Assembly (NCBI RefSeq): GCF_933775445.1 | Contig: NC_065876.1 | Span: forward strand, 14,446,001 to 14,510,000 | DNA length: 64,000 nucleotides | Source of the DNA: Argentina anserina | Lineage: Eukaryota > Streptophyta > Magnoliopsida > Rosales > Rosaceae | Direction: 5' to 3' | Shown here: piece after piece, positions 55,311-64,000 of the stretch | How the letters are laid out: each line of letters starts with the position of its first letter | Numbering within the stretch: position 1 is the first letter of the stretch | Program-made: the position numbers and the translations under genes | The notes under the pieces: model-generated | What the model was told of the DNA's origin: nothing | Database searches by the model: none | The model's input: only the letters and a program-made list of their open reading frames with translations

Positions 55311-56980
55311 GAGGTAGATAGTTCGTTCACAAGGAGAAACTCAACAAAACTAGACCTAATCTCACACTCAAAAACCCAAGTCTAAGACCAGGCCTAAGGA
55401 GCCCAAACCCGAGGAAGTACCTCGGTCTTACAGCCGGCGGCCACCCTTGCTCCACCCAACAACCTTCGCCGACTTGAAGCCAACCCTACCTGGAACGAGT
55501 TTGAATCCCAATCCCAATGACAATGACCTTGAGCCCATATAAGATAGAAAAAATTATAAATATATTATATGTTTTTAGATTACATCTCTGGATATAATAT
55601 TCAATTGAGAAATAATATATCCTCTACAATGATACCATCTGTCAATCTGAATATCATCAGACAATTGTCATGTTAAACAGAAGTTTGTATACTTATTGCC
55701 CAAGAATTTAAATCAGACAACACACTCGTAAGTTGTAACTTACTTTTGTATCATCCTTTTCGTATTTGATTTGAGGAAGTGCCACAATGGCTATACCCGT
55801 ACTTAATTGTTTCTCAATGCAATTATTTTTCTTTTTTCTAAAACTAAATAGAGTCCACATTTTTGAAATTAACCGAACTTCCACCCTCCTCAGGAGCCAT
55901 ATCCATATTTTATTGGGGTTTTATCTATACTTTTATAATTAAAACTCACATTATCGACTAAAATGAGTGTAAAAATACATGAACACCCTTGCACCATATG
56001 TTATTTTAAAATGAGATTTATAAATTCAGAGACAATAAGATAAAAAGAGCTTCTATTCATACCTCCAAAAATGACACTTGTCTCCATCTTTTTCTTAAAT
56101 AGTTTTGATTTAGTTAATGCATGTGAAATTACCAAAAAACATATAACAATAAAAATACAAGAAGAGAAATAATTCTTTACTTATCTATTATGAAATACAA
56201 ATGTAGATATCTTTTATATTTATTGCTAGACAATCCAAAAAAAGATATCAAATTGCATTAAATGATGTAATTGATTATCTTTTTTTTTTTGATAAACATC
56301 ATTAGTCAAAAATTTAATGTAGTTGATAAACATCAAATTAAATGTGGACGATTTAATGTATAAATTATATAACTATAGAATTTTTCATAAACTTCGATTT
56401 GAATCAAAACAATAAAACTCGTTATTAGAGGTTAGAATATTTCATATATGTTGATGAAGAGGTTAAATATTTCATATACGTTGATGTTACTATCAATGAA
56501 TGGAAAATATATTTTATTCATTTATTATGAATTTAGAAAACGAGTGGAAGAGTGATCAAATTAATTTGAGAATATAATTTGTGTGATTATTATGCATTTT
56601 TTGAGTTGTATATAATAAATGAATTTAAAATAGAGTATGAAAGAAATTAATAGATAGTAGTATAATTTGATATATCAAATTATATAATTGGCATTTTAGA
56701 AAAATTTTGGAGGTCTAAATAACATCTTATATATCTATAAAAACAAAATAGATGTCTATTGAGTAAGAAGGTCTAAATATCGTTTTTAGATGTATGAATA
56801 AAAACTTCCTAAAACAAAAACTAAAATCAGAATAGAAAAAAAAAATTATTTCCTCTCTAGATAACTTTCACCTGCATATAACTGTTCACTATTTTTAATA
56901 TTTACAATAATATTTATATTGTAATTAAAATAATTAACACTGGGTGTGTTTTATTCTAGTTGATATATTGTAGTAGCTTC
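55311..56980. other. AT-rich spacer; short proline/lysine-rich frame at its left end
   Basis: Directly after the copia element a plus-strand frame (about 55370-55544) reads KPKSKTRPKEPKPEEVPRSY and ends NDLEPI-stop. It has coding-like composition but no recognised domain or start codon; it may be an exon or TE fragment cut by the copia insertion. The rest (55550-56980) is very AT-rich and shows no gene. Confidence 0.4.
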
Positions 56981-56985
56981 ACGAG

Positions 56986-56993
56986 TATATAAG
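56986..56993 (+). promoter_or_regulatory. TATA box of the acyl-CoA-binding protein gene
   Basis: TATATAAG lies 97 bp before the start codon at 57090. This places transcription start near 57015-57025, with a leader of about 70 bases. The context fits a plant core promoter. Confidence 0.75.
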
Positions 56994-57089
56994 ACCACCT
57001 CGACCACTCACAGCAAACAAGGCACTTCAATTTCAGTCGCACACGTTCCGATCAAAGCAAACCAGATTCCCTCTCTGAAATCAACGCAA

Positions 57090-58823
57090 ATGGGTCTGAA
57101 GGTCTACTTTCACATCTCTCTTCTACTTCCCTGTTTTTCAATTCAATCTCTATAACTTCTTAATTAATTTCGTGATCACTCTAAATTGGATGCACCAAAA
57201 CTAGTTCAGATCTGTGTGCTGCTTTGTTTTGTATTCAATCTCTCACTTATTTCTGCGCTGTTTTGTATTTACTTTGACATTGATGAATTGGTTAAGTATC
57301 TCAGCAAGAATCACCCAATTAGGGACTTACTGATCGTATTGGGTTGTCTTCCTTTTGATTGTTTTGGACTGTTGATCTAAATTTAGTTACTGTGGATTTG
57401 TTTTTGGTGATATTTTTGATCCAGTAATGACTGATATACGAGCTAGTTCAGATCCAGAAGAATTTATAAACATGCATTCCTACCCGTGATGATTTTTTTT
57501 TTCTTTCTCTAGATTCTTCTTTCTTTGTTTTGAACTAGATATATAACTAGGAATTGACAGAGGTTTTTTTGTAAGGAGTTTTACTATTGTGTCCGGTTAC
57601 AGACAGATGGTACTGTGAGCTTCCAATCTTGTTGTGTTTTCTAATTAATTAGGGAAAGAGTGTTTGTGATCCCGCTACTGTGAAGTCACAAGTCTTCTGA
57701 GAAATCTACGTATATACTTCATCATAAGTTTGTGTGATGTTGACATTAGCACCCCTCTGACCTCCGTCATCTTTATGATGGAGCCAAAAGGATGATGTCT
57801 AAATATGTCTTTTGTAGGATTCTGGAAATGTATTTGTTACATTGTTCTCGCTGTCTAGAGTTTACTATGTAACAAGAAGCTTGATATGGTCCCTAAGTTG
57901 TCCATTTGTCTGATTTTGGAAAATTTAAATGGGTCCCGAAGTGGCTAAGTTCTAGTTTCACTTGGACACAAGGAAGACTTGTCAATCAAATTGGGGGCAG
58001 TCATAGACTAGTTGCTTGCTTGCTTTATGGCAACCATCTGTGAGCGGATAGATTGTACTCACTAACTAATTTTGAATCAAGGTTGAAGTTGAACATAGCT
58101 GTGAAATAGATTTAGTTGAACAAATATGTATAGCTTGAGGGAATAACTTTGACATCACCATATGAAATTAGCAAATTTATTTTTCTTTACATAATTATTT
58201 CTTTGATCGTTTGAGTGAAAGGTGATTTGCTGAAATGGAAATTAGATGTAGTGTGTTTCATGCTTTCATGACAGTACTGCTTTAAATCTCTCTATAATCT
58301 GCTTCTTTATGCTTATACTTGGGAATAATTCTGAGAATTCATCTTGTTGACTTGGATGTGGAATTGTAGGAGGAGTTTGAGGAGCATGCTGAGAAAGCAA
58401 AGACCCTTCCAGAGTCAACAACCAATGAGAACAAGCTCATCCTCTATGGATTGTACAAGCAAGCCACTGTTGGAGATGTTAACACCGGTCAGTATGCTGC
58501 TCCCTACAATTAAGAAAATCCATTATTTCTTGTTTTTCTAGCTTTACGAATTTCTGTCTTCGAAATCTGGCCGTGATGATTGTTCCTTTTTGGCCAACTT
58601 GTAGCCCGTCCTGGAATTTTCAATATGAGGGACAGAGCAAAGTGGGATGCATGGAAGGCTGTTGAAGGTGAGCATATTGATTTTACAACTTGTCATGTCA
58701 AATTTATTATCCTCTATTATGATTCTAAATCATTTTTCCATTTTGACAGGCAAATCCAAGGATGAAGCCATGGGCGATTATATTACAAAGGTGAAGCAGT
58801 TGCTGGAAGAAGCTTCTGCTTGA
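57090..58823 (+). CDS. ACBP6-like: Small cytosolic acyl-CoA-binding protein
   Basis: Four exons join in phase with GT-AG borders: 57090-57101, 58370-58487, 58605-58667 and 58750-58823, giving 88 residues. The protein binds long-chain acyl-CoA esters and carries them through the cytosol for lipid synthesis and membrane repair. Diagnostic parts are MGLK..EFEEHAEKAKTLP, the ligand-binding YGLYKQATVGDVNT, RPGIFNMRDRAKWDAWKAVE, KSKDEAMGDYITKVKQLLEE. It has the standard four-helix ACBP length, with no signal peptide, membrane segment or ankyrin/kelch extension. That places it with the 10-kDa ACBP6 type. Exon 1 has only 12 coding bases and is followed by a 1268-bp first intron, as is usual for this gene family. 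All key Tyr, Lys and Trp residues are kept. Confidence 0.96.
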
Positions 58824-59909
58824 TATTTTCCTGTGGTCTTACTGGCATATGTTTCTGAATCTAGAATTCTAAATTGATCTGTAATAATTTCTACTTCTTT
58901 GCATTGGTACTCTGTTATATCTCAAAATTGTATGAATGTCATATCTATGAGTTGCTTTCAGTCGATATGGTTTTAGTATGTGGTTTCTACTTCTAATGCC
59001 TGCACTGTTGCTCCATGGTGATTAATCTAGAGCCTTGCTGGCACGACGCTTGCCTAGTAATGTTGGATTTTATGACTGTAGATTACTTCCGGCTAGAATA
59101 GTACTTTACCGTAATCAAAAGGAGAACATTTTCTTCTTGTTTCCCTATCCTACTCAACTGGTGAACAACTTGAACTAAGAGATTATCTTTTGCACAATTG
59201 CTTTTGTGTTACTCAATCCCACGTAACGGTACGCTCAATCTTTGATATAAAAAAAAGGAGAAGAAACTTCGCTCTCAATCGTTCTATTGCTTTCAACTTT
59301 CAAGGAGCAACAAATCAAACACCAATCCTACAAGCTCCCCATGTCCCCATACTAGTGATAAAGACACCCAATTCGTTCCCACCGAACCCCACCGCATCCG
59401 TATCAATGGCAACATTATAGATTTATAGATGGCCACATTAACTTGTCACATGCCACATTTCCATGAGAAGGAATGGTCACAGACAGCTCGAGGCTTTGTT
59501 ATGTTGGCTGGGATGGCCAAGCATAATGGTCCTGCATCGATCTTTTCCTGTCGTAGAACTGTAGAAGAGTGAGAGCAATCAAAGCAACGGTGTACGACAG
59601 GCAAAGAAAGTCGCACCCAAATACACAAAATCAGTTGGGAGTTAGAGCACCTCAAATGTTAGTGATACCTACCATTGTCCTTGTGGTTAACTGCTTTCGA
59701 TTGTTGGCGATTCTGGGAAGATAAATCTAGAGAAAATAGAGCGAAAATGATCATGGACTAGGACAAGATGATCAAATGCTACCATAAACAAAGTGCAACG
59801 ATATTATTTTTGCACGAGGACATCTAACCACCTTACTTATGGCTTGGATCAGGATACATACAGGAGCTAACTAATTTGGTGAAGGATTCTGAGTTCAAGT
59901 CATGCCAAG
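58824..59909. other. Convergent spacer: 3' flanks of two genes
   Basis: The left part is the 3' UTR side of the acyl-CoA-binding gene and the right part that of the minus-strand coiled-coil gene. No other gene was seen; the open frames at 59190-59420 and 59446-59655 lack known motifs. Confidence 0.5.
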
Positions 59910-62749
59910 TTATTGAACAAAAGGATATCTAGATACATAATACTCCCTTACACGAGAAGCACCATCTCGGGCAAGAATTCCCTCAAGATCTCCAGTAATT
60001 CTGGCCAACCATATCTCTAAATTCCTTTGAAGTTCTCTGAAATTGTTTCTAATGGAGTCCAAAGACCGTCTCATCATAAATTTGGCCTGGTTCCCCAGCT
60101 CATCCCCATAATAACTTTTTCCGATCTCAGTTTGCACTGCCATCAGCTTCTGTGCGGTGTCTGTTACACGTTGCTGAAGTCTGAATGATTCAAGTAAAAA
60201 TTCTGTTTGTCTTTGAGTTCGAAACTCAGGACTGACTGTGGCTTCACAGGGATCACTAGCCTGCTGTAGAAACGATAGTGAGATATATCAGTCAAATTAT
60301 CCTCAGAGAAACAACTTCCAAAGATCCACAAATTGAAACAGATGTAAATAACAAAAAGGGTAAGTGAGATTTAAGTATGTAACTGACATGAATATCTCAA
60401 TCTATATGCATATTTGAGCATCAAAGCTAGTACAGATAGTGTGATTAGTGCCTGTTCAGTTCAACAAGCGAAAAGTGAAAAACAGGGGCTGGTTATGGAA
60501 GTTTATTGGCAACTATGGTCATTCAACAGACTCTTTCATCTTCAAATGAGGGTCAGTGAAGTTTATTATATATATGTGTATCGTCTTATGCATGCCATGT
60601 AATGGATAAGATATAACAAATATTATCAGAAAATCTCTTTGTAACTTGCAGACACACTTAAAGCATAGACTACAAACTAACATGGCAATAGCCTTGCATA
60701 CCAAGGAATTTCTTGTTTTTTTTTCTTTTTTGTATTTCTGTCAGTACTTTGGCTTATGGTTAGTATTTGATAGAGCGAGGGTATCAAATAGCATGTGGCA
60801 AAAGGGTGCTAAAAATTACCATTCTTCGACATAGATCATCTATTTTTCCCGCAAGAGCTTGATACCTCTTTGTCTGCTTCCTCATTAATGAAGGTACCTT
60901 AGAAATATCACCCTTCAAAATATTTTCCAAATTCAGTAGGTCCTGTTCAAGTACTTTAAGTTTAGATGATACTCCAGTTGATTCACCATCAACCTTCCAT
61001 GGGGACTCCCTTCAACACAATAAAACAACGATGATCTTTTATTAGCTGCAGGATCTGAATTAAATGCCTCAAATGATCGGTTTATACTGATAAAGCATAC
61101 CTTGGCACAAACTGCTTTGTATGATACAATGGTTCAAGGGACTCATACTGTACATCCTACATGAGGAAATAAAATACTGAGATACACAGTACTGTACATA
61201 GCTCTATCCAAGTTTAATGTATTATCATATCAACCTACTGGGAGAAGGAAAAAAAAGGCCATGACCCATGAGAAAAATGATAAAGAAAGACCTACTTATC
61301 AATACCCTAAATGTGTGCATGTTTTTATCTTTGTTATTAACATACGGGTGTTCACGACAAAAACAACACCGGAGGTCCCAATTTTCCATTAAAGAGAAAG
61401 GTTTCAGTTAATTTTGATGGCTCAAAATGGGTCATATTATGGCTTACTATTTCCCAAAGGGCAAAGTTAAGAACAATGAATTCTTACCAAATAGACTACT
61501 GTTAGCCGGTCATAAAGATGCCATGTGTCAGAACCTCCAAGAAAGACCAATTAATCCTTATCATGACCAGAGGGAACACTAAACAAGATTAATGACACTA
61601 TTCTATAAGGTACAATAGGTCATCTACTTATCAAAGCCAGAAGTTTCCCTTCCCTTATACAGGATGCTAGATGCCAAGTTTCCTACTTACTTAGTCTATA
61701 CATGCCTTCCAAAATGCAACCAACCCCCCCTGCTAGAGCCGAAAGAAGGCAATCCCTTCCAAAGATGCTAATAATGCCTAGTCAATTGCATCATTGTTAC
61801 GAAAACAATAAATAAAGCCTCATGATGTCATTCTCAAGAAAAAAGGCCTCATGATGATGCAATGCTAGTGACCCGAAGCGTACAACGCAGACAACACAAT
61901 GGTGTTGTCCCTAACAGTGGTCCAAAAACAACAGTGAGGTTTTATGGTTATCAAACAAGTGGTTAAGCACTCTAGCAGCTGATTCACTGCACCATAACAG
62001 AAAATTTATGCAAAGTTTTATATATCTGTTTTCAGCTACTGTAGATTCAGAAAATGTGCCTTCTGTTTTTCCTAGATTCTAGAATTCCTTGACGATTTAC
62101 GACCTGAATTTAAGTCCTAACACGCATCGAAAGCTTGTAATTCGAACAACATTGACTAATTACAGTAAAATGTACGAGCCTTGAAATTATGAAATCGAAC
62201 CTGCCAGAGCTTGGAAGCCTCGGCGACCAATTCGGAGTCGAAACCAAAGGCATATGCATTGTCATAAACATTAACCTCTTTCACCTGCTGACACTGCTCC
62301 GCCGCGCCGCCGCCGCCTCTGCTCGCCATGAACCCAATCATATCATCTCTCTCCCCTACCTCCCTCTCCAGCTCACAAATCCTCGACTCGGAGTCCTCCC
62401 TCGTCTTCTCCAGCTCCTCCACCCTGGCGCTCAAGCTGGCCATCTCGCGCTCCGCCGCGTCGATCTGGCTCAGCAGCCGCTTCTCCTCGGCCTGCCACGC
62501 GTTGCGGTGGCTGGCGAAGATGTCGACGACTCTGGCGTTGGCCTTGGAGTCCTCCTTCCTCCTCGATCTCATCTGGCGGACCTGCTCCTCCGCCTGGCGG
62601 AGACGGTTGGAGAGGTCGCGGACGTGGAGGTGGAGCTCGAGGAACTTGTGGGGGGCTAGGGCGAGGAACATGCTCAGGCCCAGACCCAGGTAGGAGCACA
62701 TGAGCTTCTTCAGGTCCTCTGAGTCAGCTTCTGGTTGGCTCTCGGCCAT
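59910..62749 (-). CDS. Conserved plant coiled-coil protein, function unknown
   Basis: Four exons fit with GT-AG borders and matching phase: 62749-62201, 61156-61101, 61009-60820 and 60263-59910, giving about 382 residues. The N-terminus (residues 12-45, LKKLMCSYLGLGLSMFLALA) has one hydrophobic segment, possibly a membrane anchor. A long coiled coil follows (about 45-150: RQAEEQVRQMRSRRKEDSKA, NARVVDIFASHRNAWQAEEK). The C-terminal half is conserved helical sequence (YESLEPLYHTKQFVPR, SLMRKQTKRYQALAGKIDDL, LARITGDLEGILARDGASRV) ending YVSRYPFVQ. I recall similar uncharacterised plant proteins but no established role. The exon 4 acceptor is a CAGCAG tandem, so Gln may be included or skipped. 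The start ATG (62749) follows a (CT)n leader; upstream in-frame ATGs lie in low-complexity leader sequence. Confidence 0.85.
61157..62200 (-). other. Intron 1 of the coiled-coil gene
   Basis: About 1.04 kb, GT at 62200 and AG at 61157. No nested gene or transposon end was recognised. Confidence 0.8.
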
Positions 62750-62787
62750 GGCTACTAGTACTAGTGGTAGTACTGGTGTAGAAACTA

Positions 62788-62788
<1 letters not shown>

Positions 62789-62822
<34 letters not shown>
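62789..62822. repeat. (GA)n microsatellite in gene leader
   Basis: About 17 GA units about 40 bp upstream of the coiled-coil gene's start; a (CT)n tract on the transcript strand. Confidence 0.95.
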
Positions 62823-62824
<2 letters not shown>

Positions 62825-63059
62825 GGGGATTATGAGGAGGTGAGTTGCAGAGAGGGAAAAGGGAGGGAGGGAAAAAGGAAGCTTTTTGGGTTTTGGGGAT
62901 TGTGGGAGAAGGAGGGGGTGGGGGATTGCCGGATTAGGAAGCGGGTCGCCTTTTTTGTGTGTGAGACTGAGAGATTGGGAAGTGTGGCAGCAGCTTTTTG
63001 GCTTTTTGGTGGGTACAGTATTTACAATACGCGCATATATAAAATTTGTATTAAACATG

Positions 63060-64000
63060 CGTTAATTAAATATTATTTTAAATATATTATAATATTTTGA
63101 ATTCATTTCTCGACGAGTGATGGTCACTACGATGACACACATACATATTGTTACAAGTCTACGAGTATTCACGAATTAGTTTTCTAACACCCAATTTTCT
63201 ACAAATTCCCGAAGTATTTATATTTTAGAAAATTGCTTTCATATAATTAAAATCACTTCAATTAATTTGAGCCATCATATCTCACCATCTCTTCATCTTA
63301 ACCATCTAAATCATTTTCTGATTTATTGTGGGCATGTGTCACACATTAAAAGTTCCTCTCTTCTCCAAGTGACACCAAGACACACCACATTTCTCTTTCT
63401 CTTTTTCTTTTTCCCCGACGCAGAGATCTACTCTCCCTGCTCTGCTTCCTCCTTCACGTCGTGCCGCCGTCCCAACAATTCCAGTCAGCGCACCAACCCA
63501 AAAATCTTCCTCTCCCTTTCCTTTACCAAACCCAACTCACAAATCAAACATGCAATGGTTTCTTCTGAAACAGATAGGAGAAGGAGAACCATATCCGAAT
63601 TCAGACTTCTCCGATCAATTCTCTAGATTTTGGCAATTGATTCTTTAGTATAAGGTGCGAATATAAATCTCCTCTTCATACTTTACATCCTAGAGAACCT
63701 ATATTTTCAGTTTTGATTTGATTCTAACCAACCTTCATTTTCCGGGTTTAAGCTCCAACGATGGCTTTTGTAAATTCCAACAAAACCACGCCATCTGGTC
63801 TTTGATTCCAGTTTTCAGTGGTAAGTTATGCCTTCCCCGACGTCTTTGACCTCTATGTTATTCCAATTTCATGAATTTGAACTGAATTTGACAAATTTCT
63901 CACTCTGTATAATCCTTCGCCACGAGTGTTGCCGTCATCTACCCCACTATGTCCTCCTTAATTGCATGTCCGAAGGGACACGCGTGTGTTCATTATGTAT
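63060..64000 (+). other. Probable 5' leader of a gene beyond the window
   Basis: The first 300 bases are AT-rich. From about 63340 the plus strand becomes C/T-rich (CTCTTTCTCTTTTTC, CTCCCTGCTCTGCTTCC), as in plant 5' leaders. A short frame at 63555-63626 (MVSSETDRRRRTISEFR...) could be an upstream ORF. No exon with a recognisable domain is present before the window ends. Confidence 0.4.

Noticed and set aside
62189..62699. Frames opposite and overlapping exon 1 of the coiled-coil gene
   Set aside because: Shadows of a GC-rich exon; the minus-strand frame carries the conserved protein and the correct splice sites.

Overview
This is plant nuclear DNA, almost certainly from a eudicot and possibly from Rosaceae. 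The family guess is weak and rests on overall gene style. The evidence for a plant nucleus is intron-rich genes with GT-AG junctions, plant-only gene families (VIM/ORTHRUS, PUT transporter, 88-aa acyl-CoA-binding protein, TORTIFOLIA-like HEAT repeats, F-box), a nuclear tRNA-Pro gene, AT-rich spacers and a dense set of plant transposons.

Host genes are few. A nine-exon VIM/ORTHRUS-type methyl-DNA-binding E3 ligase lies on the minus strand (7894-13172). A single-exon PNRC-motif protein follows (14825-15334, minus). A four-exon coiled-coil protein (21948-25684, minus) has a large last intron that holds a broken copy of a TORTIFOLIA1-like gene. Then come tRNA-Pro(AGG) at 25818, a polyamine/amino-acid transporter of the PUT/LAT type (37070-38536, minus), a truncated F-box gene (39233-39448, minus), an orphan 5' exon (42268-42525, minus), a small acyl-CoA-binding protein (57090-58823, plus) and a four-exon coiled-coil protein (59910-62749, minus). 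These genes form no pathway; they are neighbours only.

The rest is mobile DNA. At 1-4.6 kb there are fragments: a copia gag end, an LTR, a TIR element and a LINE RT/RNase H tail. At 16-21 kb there are a DUF4283/zinc-knuckle pseudogene, a TIR element with a 7-bp target duplication, a non-coding LTR-element remnant with a 600-bp internal duplication, and a 34-bp minisatellite. At 26.3-36.8 kb an old minus-strand copia element is split by a young plus-strand Tat-type gypsy element (28607-34755, 475-bp LTRs, target duplication TATCT). The copia body also holds a piece of plastid ycf2 joined to other, mitochondrion-like DNA. At 40.0-42.2 kb a 2.2-kb non-autonomous hAT element is built around 3.5 tandem copies of a unit of about 510 bp. 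At 43.2-49.2 kb lies a decayed Athila-type gypsy element (minus), followed 29 bp later by a 666-bp hAT MITE. At 50.0-55.3 kb there is a full-length but stop-riddled copia element with very short LTRs (125/160 bp).

The most interesting structures are the organelle-DNA patch inside the copia element, the 66-bp minisatellite and the antisense promoter/UTR-like segment inside the Tat element, the hAT element carrying satellite-like repeats, the TORTIFOLIA pseudogene inside an intron, and the expanded repeat tail of the VIM protein. I found no operon, CRISPR array or defence-like system. All calls come from reading the sequence by eye, without database searches.
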